Below, one piece after another: positions 7,025-13,892 of a DNA stretch of 19,336 nt. Positions within the stretch are counted from its first letter, which is position 1. Every line of letters begins with the position of its first letter. The notes beneath the pieces are model-generated. The model was not told the origin of the DNA and did not search any database. It saw only the letters and a list, made by a program, of their open reading frames with translations. A program made the translations under genes and the position numbers. The DNA is from an uncultured Eubacteriales bacterium. Its GTDB lineage: Bacteria > Bacillota > Clostridia > Oscillospirales > Oscillospiraceae. The stretch is from positions 1 to 19,336 of the forward strand of contig USCO01000028.1 in the NCBI GenBank assembly GCA_900553135.1. The letters are read 5' to 3'.

Positions 7025-8155
7025 ATGGACTACCGTATGAACAAGCCGGGCATGACCACCCGGCCTTCTCTGCTGGGGTACGGCTGCATGCGCTTTCCCG
7101 TGACCCAGGGGAAGGTGGATGAAGCTGCCGCCAAGGCCCTCATTGCCCGGGCTATTGAGGGCGGAGTGACCTACTTTGACACCGCCTGGCCCTACCACGA
7201 CGGGGAGAGCGAGCCCATGCTGGGCCGTATCCTGTCGGAGTATCCCCGGGAGAGCTACTGTCTGGCCACCAAGCTGCCCTGCTGGGAGATCGGCAGCCGG
7301 GAAGAGGCGGCGGACCGCTTTGCCCGGCAGCTGGAGCGGCTGCAGACGGAGTATGTGGACTTCTATCTGCTCCACAGCACCAGCCGCAAGACCTGGCGCA
7401 AGATGGTACAGCTGGGCGTGGTGGAGCTGCTGGAGGAGCTGCAGCGGCAGGGGAAGATCCGCTGGCTGGGATTTTCCTTCCACGACGAGTACGACGCCTT
7501 TGAGGAGATCCTCCGGGCCCGAAAGTGGGATTTCTGCCAGATCCAGCTCAACTACATGGACACCCACCACCAGGCCGGACTCAAGGGTCTGGCCCTGGCC
7601 AAGGAGCTTGGTGTGCCCGTAGTGGTCATGGAGCCTGTAAAGGGAGGTTCCCTTGCAGCTCTTCCCGAGCAGGCCTTTGAGCCCCTGCGGGCTCTGGACC
7701 CCGACGCCAGCCCCGCCCGGTGGGCCATCCGGTGGGTGGCCAGCCAGCCGGGGGTGCAGGTGGTGCTCAGCGGCATGGGTACCATGGAGCAGCTGGAGGA
7801 CAACCTGGCTGCCGTGTCCCCGCTGATTCCCCTGTCCCGGGAGGAGCAGGCGGCGGTGGAGGAGACCGCCCGGCGGCTGAAGGAGCGGGTGAAAAACGGC
7901 TGCACCGGGTGCCGGTACTGCATGCCCTGTCCCGCGGGAGTGGATATCCCCAAGACCTTCCAGCTGTGGAATAACATGGCCCGGTATGAGAACCGGACCA
8001 TCACCCGGCGAAGCTGGAAGGGGCTGGCCCCCGAGGCTCGGCCCGACCAGTGCTACCGCTGCGGCCAGTGTGAGCGGCTGTGTCCCCAGCACCTGTCCGT
8101 GCGCCGGGACCTGGCCCAGGCCAACGAGGAGCTGCGGGCCTTTGTGGGAGAATAA
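7025..8155 (+). CDS. Aldo/keto reductase with C-terminal ferredoxin-like 4Fe-4S domain
   Basis: 376 residues. Residues 1-275 are a TIM-barrel aldo/keto reductase with the catalytic tetrad D52, Y57, K83 and H117 in the usual contexts (YFDTAWPYH, ATKLP, LLHS). The C-terminal part holds two cysteine clusters: C293-x2-C296-x2-C299-x2-C302-P and C343-x2-C346-x2-C349-x3-C353-P, the pattern of the 4Fe-4S AKR subgroup common in strict anaerobes. It likely reduces an aldehyde/ketone or quinone-like substrate with NAD(P)H and iron-sulfur electron transfer; the true substrate is unknown. The start at 7025 follows the DUF3842 stop by 1 bp, with GGAGGAGGG as SD. Ends at a strong terminator. Confidence 0.92.
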   Translation: MDYRMNKPGMTTRPSLLGYGCMRFPVTQGKVDEAAAKALIARAIEGGVTYFDTAWPYHDGESEPMLGRILSEYPRESYCLATKLPCWEIGSREEAADRFARQLERLQTEYVDFYLLHSTSRKTWRKMVQLGVVELLEELQRQGKIRWLGFSFHDEYDAFEEILRARKWDFCQIQLNYMDTHHQAGLKGLALAKELGVPVVVMEPVKGGSLAALPEQAFEPLRALDPDASPARWAIRWVASQPGVQVVLSGMGTMEQLEDNLAAVSPLIPLSREEQAAVEETARRLKERVKNGCTGCRYCMPCPAGVDIPKTFQLWNNMARYENRTITRRSWKGLAPEARPDQCYRCGQCERLCPQHLSVRRDLAQANEELRAFVGE

Positions 8156-8156
8156 A

Positions 8157-8200
8157 AGAAGCGCCCCGGCGGACTTCGGTCCGCTGGGGCGCTTCTTCTT
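8157..8200. terminator. Bidirectional terminator with UUCG tetraloop
   Basis: A stem of about 16-18 bp (from about 8157-8174 with 8179-8197), capped by C-TTCG-G, the extra-stable tetraloop, and containing AAGCGCCCCGG. The plus side is followed by CTTCTTCTTTAATT. It separates the AKR gene from the convergent kinase gene, whose stop codon lies at 8200-8202. Confidence 0.92.
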
Positions 8201-8778
8201 TAATTGGAGCCGTCCAGCGCCAGCTGGCACTGATCCTTGATGGAGAGGGCCTGAAAATACCGGTCCTCCAGAGGAATCCAGAGCTCTTCAAACCGCCGCA
8301 GGCATTCTGCGCCGCCTCGCTCCAGCAGCCGCTCCCGGCGCACCGGCCAGGGGGCCTCCAGGAAGCAGGTGACCTGGTAATAGGGGCGCAGGTCTGGGCG
8401 CATGGCGTATACGCCTTCCACCACGGCCAGTTTCGTGGGCGGGACCTGAATGGCGTCGGCCAATCGTCCCTCGTGGCAGCGGTAGGGGCGGTAGTGTACC
8501 GCCTCTCCCCGGGAGAAGGGAAGCAGGACCTCGGCGAAGAACCGCTCCGCGTCCACGTTTCCACCCGGCTCTGCCAGCCGCTGAGGCGTCTTTTGCGCCG
8601 GGGGCAGGAAAAAGTCGTCCATGTGGAACAGAGGGCAGCCCAGCTTTTGGGCCAAAGCGGCGCCCAGGGTGCTTTTCCCCGAAGCACAGGGCCCGTCGAT
8701 GGCTACCATGACCCGTTCCTGCTCCCGCTGGGCCTTGAGCACGGCGGACAGGAGCAGGGAGGACTGAAGTTCATTCAT
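8200..8778 (-). CDS. Uridine-kinase-like P-loop kinase
   Basis: A 192-residue P-loop kinase of the uridine kinase/phosphoribulokinase/pantothenate-kinase-like group. Walker A is G29-PCASGKST-37 preceded by VAIDG. The acceptor-side FHMDDFFLPP is at 51-60, with D54/D55. 'VVEGVYAMRPDLRPYY' (about 119-134) is like the family's 'viEGvya.....' strand, and a basic helix 'PVRRERLLERGG' resembles a lid. It likely phosphorylates a nucleoside or vitamin-like alcohol; the exact substrate is unknown. Its ATG overlaps the stop of the upstream ECF S-component gene (ATGA, 8775-8778) with only a weak SD, so translation is probably coupled. That makes uptake followed by phosphate trapping a reasonable hypothesis. 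Confidence 0.82.
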   Translation of the reverse strand: MNELQSSLLLSAVLKAQREQERVMVAIDGPCASGKSTLGAALAQKLGCPLFHMDDFFLPPAQKTPQRLAEPGGNVDAERFFAEVLLPFSRGEAVHYRPYRCHEGRLADAIQVPPTKLAVVEGVYAMRPDLRPYYQVTCFLEAPWPVRRERLLERGGAECLRRFEELWIPLEDRYFQALSIKDQCQLALDGSN

Positions 8779-9326
8779 GTCCGAGAAATGAGACCGGCGC
8801 GCTCCAGGGCAAAGACGATGGCGGGGATGGCCACCAGCTGCAGGATGATGCCGGGCACGGCGTTGGCAAAGGCTCCGGCCACAAAGGCGGACATGGGGAA
8901 GGTGGAGCCGGCGGTCAGTGTGATGAGGGCCATGGTGATGCCCCAGACCACACGGCCGGAGAGCATGGCGGCCACCAGAGAGACGTAGATGCGGCCCAGA
9001 CCCTTGCCCGGCAGGCGGCGGTACAGAACACCGGCTACCAGGCCGTAGACCGCCATCTCTACCGCCATGGCCACTGCGGTGGGGTAGAGCTTGGGCATGC
9101 CCACATAGAAGGAGCGCAGCAGGGGAGCCAGGAAGCCAACAGCGGCGCCCCAGGGTCCGCCGCACAGGAAGCCGCACAGCAGGGTGGGCAGGTGCATGGG
9201 CAGCAGCATGGAGCCGATCTGGGGGATGTTGCCGGTGAAGAAGGGGAGCACATAGGCCACCGCCAGCATCAGCGCGGACAGGACCAGGTTGCGCACCCGG
9301 GTGTGAGTGGTAGTAACAGCGTGCAT
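8775..9326 (-). CDS. ECF transporter S component, substrate unknown
   Basis: A 183-residue, highly hydrophobic protein with about six membrane segments, built like the substrate-binding S subunits of energy-coupling-factor importers. Helix 1 (12-30, RNLVLSALMLAVAYVLPFF) has the small-residue surface that docks to EcfT. A conserved-looking substrate region follows: GSMLLPMHLP (38-47), LLCGFLCGGPWGAAVGFLAP (49-68), and YPTAVAMAVEMAVYGLVAG (81-99). It is not recognisably FolT, BioY, ThiT or QueT. The ATG at 9326 has an AAAGGAG SD about 10 nt upstream. It is first gene of a pair with the overlapping kinase. No EcfA/A'/T genes are in the window, so it must share a module encoded elsewhere (group II ECF). 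Confidence 0.82.
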   Translation of the reverse strand: MHAVTTTHTRVRNLVLSALMLAVAYVLPFFTGNIPQIGSMLLPMHLPTLLCGFLCGGPWGAAVGFLAPLLRSFYVGMPKLYPTAVAMAVEMAVYGLVAGVLYRRLPGKGLGRIYVSLVAAMLSGRVVWGITMALITLTAGSTFPMSAFVAGAFANAVPGIILQLVAIPAIVFALERAGLISRT

Positions 9327-9348
9327 GAACAGGGATTCTCCTTTACAG

Positions 9349-9403
9349 AAAAAATACCGCCAAGGCGGCGCGCCCCTTGGGGGCGGGACATACCTTCGCG
9401 GTA
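9349..9403 (-). terminator. Leader terminator/attenuator hairpin before the ECF S gene
   Basis: On the minus strand, TACCGCGAAGG (9393-9403) pairs with CCTTGGCGGTA (9355-9365) with one mismatch, enclosing a second CGCCCC/GGGGCG hairpin (9371-9376, 9380-9385). It is followed by six T (9349-9354), then the AAAGGAG SD and the start codon. A terminator between the promoter and the first codon is the mark of an attenuated leader. Confidence 0.72.
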
Positions 9404-9423
9404 CGAACTGCATTGCTGGGAAG

Positions 9424-9448
9424 AAAAAAGGTGCCGGCTTCGGCCGGC
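9424..9448 (-). other. 5'-proximal hairpin with U-tract in the ECF S leader RNA
   Basis: On the minus strand, GCCGGC-CGAA-GCCGGC (9433-9448) followed by ACC and six T (9424-9429). It begins only a few nt after the predicted transcription start, so it is more likely part of a folded aptamer or an RNA-stabilising 5' hairpin than a normal terminator. Confidence 0.5.
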
Positions 9449-9458
9449 GATTGGGAAA

Positions 9459-9488
9459 ATCATACCATGAGCCGCAGGGTCCCGTCAA
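9459..9488 (-). promoter_or_regulatory. Sigma-A promoter for the ECF S-kinase operon
   Basis: On the minus strand, TTGACG (9483-9488), 18-bp spacer, TATGAT (9459-9464). Predicted start near 9452, which gives a leader of about 125 nt. Confidence 0.8.
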
Positions 9489-9508
9489 GAGGGGAGAAAA
9501 AACCGCTC

Positions 9509-9537
9509 TTGCAATTTTGTCGGGAATGGGGTAGACT
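9509..9537 (+). promoter_or_regulatory. Sigma-A promoter for the folT riboswitch transcript
   Basis: TTGCAA (9509-9514), 17-bp spacer, TAGACT (9532-9537). The predicted start, about 9543-9544, coincides with the first nucleotide of riboswitch helix P1, which supports both calls. Confidence 0.8.
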
Positions 9538-9543
9538 AGGCAC

Positions 9544-9678
9544 CGGCAGAGTAGAAGCGCGCGTGCTGGACTCCGAGAGGAGCCTAAGTGCCGGCGGGAC
9601 GGGGAGTTGTCCGCCGGACGAACAGCCGCGGCCCTTATTGGGGCGCGGCGGCAGTGGGCGTTTCGCATCCCGCTGCCG
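9544..9678 (+). promoter_or_regulatory. Tetrahydrofolate (THF, folT-motif) riboswitch aptamer
   Basis: The sequence matches the known folT motif in order and structure. P1 is CGGCAG (9544-9549) with CTGCCG (9673-9678). Conserved AGTAG is at 9550-9554. P2 is GAAGCGC (9554-9560) with GCGTTTC (9658-9664). TAAGTG (9585-9590) is followed by P3 CCGGCGG (9591-9597)/CCGCCGG (9611-9617), closing a GGGGAGTTG-type loop, then ACGAA (9618-9622). Conserved GCATCC (9665-9670) precedes the P1 3' strand. Extra hairpins sit at 9568-9584 and 9625-9649. The downstream gene is FolT, the folate importer S component, as established for this class. Ligand binding should favour P1 and turn expression off. Confidence 0.9.
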
Positions 9679-9703
9679 CAGGTCGGGGCGAAGAAACAGG
9701 CTT

Positions 9704-9765
9704 CCTCCTTCTGTGCGGCAATCCCGAAACCGGGCTGCCAAACAACAGAAGGAGGTTTTCTTTTT
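9704..9765 (+). terminator. Riboswitch expression platform: terminator that also hides the folT SD
   Basis: CCTCCTTCTGT (9704-9714) pairs perfectly with ACAGAAGGAGG (9745-9755), extended by GGCA/TGCC (9717-9720, 9736-9739) and CCCG/CGGG (9723-9726, 9731-9734). It is followed by TTTTCTTTTT (9756-9765) running straight into the ATG. The 3' arm contains the SD, so the hairpin can terminate transcription and block ribosome binding. The competing antiterminator is TGCGGCA (9714-9720), complementary to TGCCGCA (9674-9680) of the P1 3' strand. Confidence 0.85.
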
Positions 9766-10380
9766 ATGCAAGTGCGTGTTCCCATGAATCTGTACCGCAC
9801 CCCCTTTACCCCCGCCTACTGGCGGGAGGCCAACCTGTGCGCCAAGAGCCTGAAAATGCTGCTCTTTGCCGCCCTGATGATCGCCATGACCCGGGCCCTC
9901 TCCCTCATCCCCGGCATTCCCATCGCCCATACCAAGCTGACCTGGGGCTTTCTGGCCCGGTCCATGTGCGGCCTGGTGTGCGGTCCCATTATGGGCCTGA
10001 TTTTCGGCTTTGTAGAGGATATGCTGGGCTTTATTCTCCAGCCCTCGGGCGACTTTTTCTTTGGCTATACCCTGTCCACCATGGCGGGCGTGCTGGTGTA
10101 CGCCCTGTGCTTCTACCGGGCCAAGATCACCGTCTGGCGCCTGGTGCTGGCCAACCTGCTGGTGAACGTGCTGGTCAACGCCGTGATGGGTACCGTCTGG
10201 ACTGTGATGGTCCGGGGCGGCGTGTACTGGGCCTGGTTTGTCCCCAGCCTGGCGAAAAACCTCATCACCATCCTGCCCAAGGCGGCGGTGCAGTATGTGC
10301 TGTTCCAGACCCTGCTGCCCATTTTGCAGCACATGGACATTATCCCCCGGCAGGTCCAGGGGGCCATCAAGCCCTTCTGA
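9766..10380 (+). CDS. folT: Folate ECF transporter S component
   Basis: 204 residues, about six membrane helices. The FolT-type core is seen at about 63-112: ARSMCGLVCGPIMGLIFGF, VEDMLGFILQPSGDFFFG and YTLSTMAGVLVYALCFY, matching the family pattern 'G...GP..G...G...D.lG..l.P.G.yf.Gftlsa.l.G..yG'. A FolT protein binds folate outside and is powered by a shared EcfAA'T module, which is not in this window. The helix-1 region LFAALMIAMTRALS has small residues for EcfT contact. The N-terminal ~25 residues (MQVRVPMNLYRTPFTPAYWREAN) are hydrophilic and unusually long. The start at 9766 is set by the AGAAGGAGG SD and by the riboswitch just upstream. Divergent from the second S component. Confidence 0.9.
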   Translation: MQVRVPMNLYRTPFTPAYWREANLCAKSLKMLLFAALMIAMTRALSLIPGIPIAHTKLTWGFLARSMCGLVCGPIMGLIFGFVEDMLGFILQPSGDFFFGYTLSTMAGVLVYALCFYRAKITVWRLVLANLLVNVLVNAVMGTVWTVMVRGGVYWAWFVPSLAKNLITILPKAAVQYVLFQTLLPILQHMDIIPRQVQGAIKPF

Positions 10381-10396
10381 CCGCTCCCTGATGGAA

Positions 10397-10440
10397 AAGC
10401 GCCCCGGTCTGCAGCCTGTTCCAGGCGGACCGGGGCGCTT
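10397..10440 (+). terminator. Long hairpin after folT
   Basis: AAGCGCCCCGGTC (10397-10409) pairs with GACCGGGGCGCTT (10428-10440), 13 bp, enclosing GCCTG-TTC-CAGGC. There is no U-tract after it on the plus strand, so termination efficiency is uncertain. The last two bases are also the start of the comEC -35. Confidence 0.7.
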
Positions 10441-10467
10441 GTGCGCGGAGCCAAAATTCGCTATAAT
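10439..10467 (+). promoter_or_regulatory. Sigma-A promoter for comEC-holA-rnmV
   Basis: TTGTGC (10439-10444), 17-bp spacer, perfect TATAAT (10462-10467). The predicted start near 10474 excludes the upstream GTG at 10441 as a comEC start. Confidence 0.82.
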
Positions 10468-10494
10468 AAGACAAAAAGCGAAGGGAGGGAGAGG

Positions 10495-12801
10495 ATGCGC
10501 CGTCTGGCCCTGCTGTCCTTCGCTTTTTCTGCCGCTGTGTTTTTGGCCTGTTATCTGCCCCTGGAGCGCCAGCTGGTTTTTCTGGGATGCGGGTTTGCCG
10601 CCCTGTTTGTGATCGTTCGGCTGGCCGTGCCCATGAACCGGAGGCTGCGGTGCCGGCTTTCCTATCTCACCTTCGGGCTGATGCTGGGCTTTTTCTGGAC
10701 GGCGGCCTACGGGCAGGTTTTTTGGCTTCCGGCAGCGGAGCTGGACGGGAAAACGGTGGAGCTGCAAGCCACCGTGGCGGAGTGGCCGGTGGAGACCGAT
10801 TACGGGTACTCCGTGCTGGTCCGGGCGGATACTGACAAGTGGATCACCTTGTCCACCCTCCTCTATGTAGACGGGCAGGGGAAGGACCTGCGCCCCGGGG
10901 ACCGAATCTCCATCATTGCCCGGTGCAGCCTGGCAAACCGCTCGGGCAGCGGGGAGGAGATCGCCTACTATACCGCCAAGGGAATCTTTCTCACCGCCAA
11001 AGGCTACGGACGCCTGAGCGTGGAGCGGCCCGACAAGGTGGGCATTCGGGACTGGCCAGCCCTGTGGGCGGGGGCGCTGGAGGAGAGCATCCGAGGCATG
11101 TTTTCCCCGGAGACGGCTGACTTGGTCCAGGCCCTGGTCACAGGCAACCGGGACGGGCTCAGCGACACCTTTACCACCTCTCTCCAGCGCACCGGCCTTT
11201 CTCACACCGTGGCGGTGTCCGGGATGCACCTGTCCTTTCTGGCGGGGCTTTTTTCGGTGCTTCTGGCGGGAGGCCGCCGCCTGCGGGCGGTAGTCCTGGT
11301 CCCGGCAGTCATCGCTTTTGCCCTGGCGGCGGGGGCCACCCCGTCGGTGATGCGGGCGGCGGTGATGATTTTGCTGCTGGAGCTGGCTCCGCTGCTGGAC
11401 CGGGAGCGGGACGCGGCCACCTCTTTGGGCTTTGCCCTGATGCTGCTGCTTATGGCAAACCCTTACTGCGCCGCCCACATTGGGCTCCAACTCTCCTTTG
11501 CCGCCGTAGCGGGCATTCTGTTGTGGGGAGACCGGATGCAAGGGATTCTCCTTGCCAGGCTTCCCTGGGGCGGGGCCAAGCGCTGGAGTGTTCTTTGGCT
11601 GCTGCGCCAGGGGCTGAAGCTGCCCTGTGCCACGGTGTGCGCCACCCTGTCCGCCTCTCTGCTGACCACGCCCCTGGTGGCCCTCTATTTCCGCTCCGTG
11701 TCCCTCATCGCGCCCCTGTCCAACCTGCTGACGCTGTGGGCGGTGGGCCTGCTGTTCGGCTTTGGTTTGGTGATGGGAACGGTAGGGGCGTTTCTCCCCA
11801 TCTGGCCCTGGCTTCTGCTGCCGGGGGAGTGGCTGGCCCGGTATTTGAACGGGTGCATTGGGCTGCTGTCCAGAATGCCCTTTGCCGCCCTGACCTCCGA
11901 TGTGGTCTATTACCGGGGATGGCTGATTCTGCTGTACCTTATTTTATTGGTGCAGCTGGCCTTGCCCGGGAAAAAGCGGTGGGTCATTCCCTGCTGCTGC
12001 GGGATGAGTGCCCTTTGTCTGGCCGTGGCCCTGGGCCGCCTGACCTTCTGGTCGGGAGAGGGCTCTGTTACCGTGCTGGACGTGGGCCAGGGCCAGTGTG
12101 TGCTGGTGCGGTCGGGAGATTTCCTCTGTCTGGTGGACTGCGGCGGACCGGAAGAAGGGACGGCCGGAGATACCGCGGCGGACTACCTGGCAAACTTCGG
12201 CATCGACCGGGTGGACCTGCTGGTGCTCACCCACTTCCACAGCGACCACGCCAACGGGGTGGCGCAGCTGCTGCGCCGGGTGGAGGTGGGGGAAGTGGCC
12301 GTCCCCGGAGTGGAGGAGCCGGGAGAGCTGGGGGAGGAGATTGATTCCCTTACCCAGGAGCGGTCCATCCCACTGCGGGTCATCCGCAGCCAGACCCAAT
12401 ACGACCTGAGCAGCGGCGGAAGGATCACCCTGTACCCGCCCCTGGGGACGGGAGAGAGCAATGAGGAGGGTCTCACCTGTCTGGTGTCATCGGGGGAGTT
12501 TGACACCCTCATCACCGGGGACATGGGGCAGGATGTGGAGCAAATTCTCCTGACCCGCAGCCAGCTGCCCCAGGTGGAGGTGCTGGTGGCGGGCCACCAC
12601 GGCTCCGCCGGAGCCACCTCCCAGGCTCTGCTGGACCAGGTGCAGCCCCTGTTTGCCCTGATCTCCGTGGGGGAGAATAACACCTATGGACACCCCGCCC
12701 AGGAGACTCTGGAACGGCTGGCCGGATGCGGGGCCATGATCTACCGCACAGACCTGTATGGAAGCGTTACCATCCGCTGGGATGAAGAAACCAAAACATG
12801 A
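10495..12801 (+). CDS. comEC: DNA internalization competence protein ComEC/Rec2
   Basis: 768 residues, a polytopic membrane protein forming the channel that brings single-stranded DNA into the cell. Residues 1-80 hold N-terminal membrane helices, then a DUF4131/OB-like segment (about 85-180, 'TVELQATVAEWPVE...LRPGDRISIIARC'). The Competence domain (about 205-490) has the signature HTVAVSGMHLSFLAGL (237-252) and many helices. A metallo-beta-lactamase domain follows (about 520-765): VLDVGQGQCVLV, THFHSDH (579-585), ITGDMG (673-678), AGHHGS (699-704), and NTYGHP (729-734). All metal-binding residues look intact, so nuclease activity is plausible. The ATG at 10495 sits after GGGAGGGAGAGG. First gene of an operon with holA. 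The presence of comEC does not prove competence, because other transformation genes are not in view. Confidence 0.93.
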   Translation: MRRLALLSFAFSAAVFLACYLPLERQLVFLGCGFAALFVIVRLAVPMNRRLRCRLSYLTFGLMLGFFWTAAYGQVFWLPAAELDGKTVELQATVAEWPVETDYGYSVLVRADTDKWITLSTLLYVDGQGKDLRPGDRISIIARCSLANRSGSGEEIAYYTAKGIFLTAKGYGRLSVERPDKVGIRDWPALWAGALEESIRGMFSPETADLVQALVTGNRDGLSDTFTTSLQRTGLSHTVAVSGMHLSFLAGLFSVLLAGGRRLRAVVLVPAVIAFALAAGATPSVMRAAVMILLLELAPLLDRERDAATSLGFALMLLLMANPYCAAHIGLQLSFAAVAGILLWGDRMQGILLARLPWGGAKRWSVLWLLRQGLKLPCATVCATLSASLLTTPLVALYFRSVSLIAPLSNLLTLWAVGLLFGFGLVMGTVGAFLPIWPWLLLPGEWLARYLNGCIGLLSRMPFAALTSDVVYYRGWLILLYLILLVQLALPGKKRWVIPCCCGMSALCLAVALGRLTFWSGEGSVTVLDVGQGQCVLVRSGDFLCLVDCGGPEEGTAGDTAADYLANFGIDRVDLLVLTHFHSDHANGVAQLLRRVEVGEVAVPGVEEPGELGEEIDSLTQERSIPLRVIRSQTQYDLSSGGRITLYPPLGTGESNEEGLTCLVSSGEFDTLITGDMGQDVEQILLTRSQLPQVEVLVAGHHGSAGATSQALLDQVQPLFALISVGENNTYGHPAQETLERLAGCGAMIYRTDLYGSVTIRWDEETKT

Positions 12802-12829
12802 TCCCCGGAGAGGGAAGAAGGAGCGAACC

Positions 12830-13888
12830 ATGCCGCCAAAGGGAAAGGCCGACACGGCCGGATATCAGAAATTCAAAAAAGACCTGGCGCAGAAAGCGCC
12901 GGACAAGCTGTACCTGCTGTACGGAGAGGAGACCTACCTGCGGGACTACTACCTGGGCAAGCTGAAGGAGCAGATCCTGTCCGGCGGGCTGGGGGAGTTC
13001 AACTTCCACCAGCTCTCCGCCAAGGATATGTCCCCCCACGCGCTGGAGGAGGCTATCGATTGCCTGCCTATGATGGCCGACCGCACCCTGGTGCTGGTCA
13101 CCGACTACGACCTGTTTAAGGCGGGGGAGAGCGACCGGGAGGCCTACGCCAAGCTGTTTGCCCAGCTGCCCGATTATGTGTGCCTGGTGTTTCTCTACGA
13201 TCTGGTGCCCTACAAGGGGGACGCCCGCACCAAGCTGGCCGCCGCCCTGAAGAAAAACGGCACCATGGTCAACTTTGTCCGCCAGGACCAGGGCGATCTG
13301 GTGGACTGGGTGCGCCGCCGCTTCCGGGCCCTGGGGAAGGACATCGACTCCAAGCTGGCCCTGGACCTCATTTTCCTGTGCGGCGACCTGATGACCAACC
13401 TCATTGGCGAGATCGAGAAGATCGGCTCCTACGCCAAGGGCCCCTATATCACCCGGGCGGACATTGACGCCGTGGCAACCCCCCAGCTGGATGCGGTGGT
13501 GTTCCGCATGACCGACGCCATCGGTGAGGGACAGTTTGACCGGGCGGCGGCGGTGCTGGGGGAGCTGTACCAGATGCAGGAAGCCCCCATTAAGATCATG
13601 TGGTCCCTGGGGCGGCAGATGCGCCAGCTCTACTCCGCCCGTCTGGCCTTGGAGCAGGGCCGTGGCAAAGATTTCATCGCCGCCCTGTGGGGCATTAAAC
13701 CCTATCCGGCGGAAAAGCTGGTGAACAGCGCCCGGCGGTTTAGCCTGCCCTGGTGCCGCAGGGCGGTGGTGCGCTGCGGCGAGATCGACCTGGCCATGAA
13801 GTCCACGGGCCAGGACGGCCAGCAGCTGCTCACCGGACTGCTGCTGGAGCTGGCCACCCCTGCCGCGCCCGCCCGGCCCCGGAGGTGA
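12830..13888 (+). CDS. holA: DNA polymerase III subunit delta
   Basis: 352 residues of the clamp-loader delta subunit, which opens the beta sliding clamp. It shows the N-terminal 'DKLYLLYGEETYLRDYYLGKLKEQIL' motif, a central 'EAIDCLPMMADRTLVLVTDYD' strand/turn, 'LVFLYDLVPYKGDARTKLAAALKKNG', and the helical C-terminal collar 'QEAPIKIMWSLGRQMRQLYSARLALEQG'. Length is normal (about 330-350). The ATG at 12830 has AAGAAGGAG 6-9 nt upstream; an earlier in-frame ATG inside comEC is not supported. It follows comEC by 28 bp, the common comEC-holA order. rpsT, often next in Firmicutes, is not there. Confidence 0.93.
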   Translation: MPPKGKADTAGYQKFKKDLAQKAPDKLYLLYGEETYLRDYYLGKLKEQILSGGLGEFNFHQLSAKDMSPHALEEAIDCLPMMADRTLVLVTDYDLFKAGESDREAYAKLFAQLPDYVCLVFLYDLVPYKGDARTKLAAALKKNGTMVNFVRQDQGDLVDWVRRRFRALGKDIDSKLALDLIFLCGDLMTNLIGEIEKIGSYAKGPYITRADIDAVATPQLDAVVFRMTDAIGEGQFDRAAAVLGELYQMQEAPIKIMWSLGRQMRQLYSARLALEQGRGKDFIAALWGIKPYPAEKLVNSARRFSLPWCRRAVVRCGEIDLAMKSTGQDGQQLLTGLLLELATPAAPARPRR

Positions 13889-13892
13889 GCGC

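Noticed and set aside
9424..9448. First leader hairpin of the ECF S gene as an ordinary terminator
   Set aside because: It begins only a few nt after the predicted transcription start, too early for a typical terminator to act on an elongating polymerase.
9607..9765. N-terminal extension of folT from an upstream ATG
   Set aside because: It would be translated through the riboswitch aptamer and terminator; the AGAAGGAGG SD points to 9766.
10441..10494. Upstream GTG start for comEC
   Set aside because: It lies before the -10 element and inside the preceding hairpin region; 10495 has a better SD and fits the family.
9460..11541. Long minus-strand open frame (about 690 codons) opposite folT and comEC
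   Set aside because: It is the antisense shadow of GC-rich genes, runs through the THF riboswitch and promoter, has Pro/Gly/Gln/His-rich composition and no SD.
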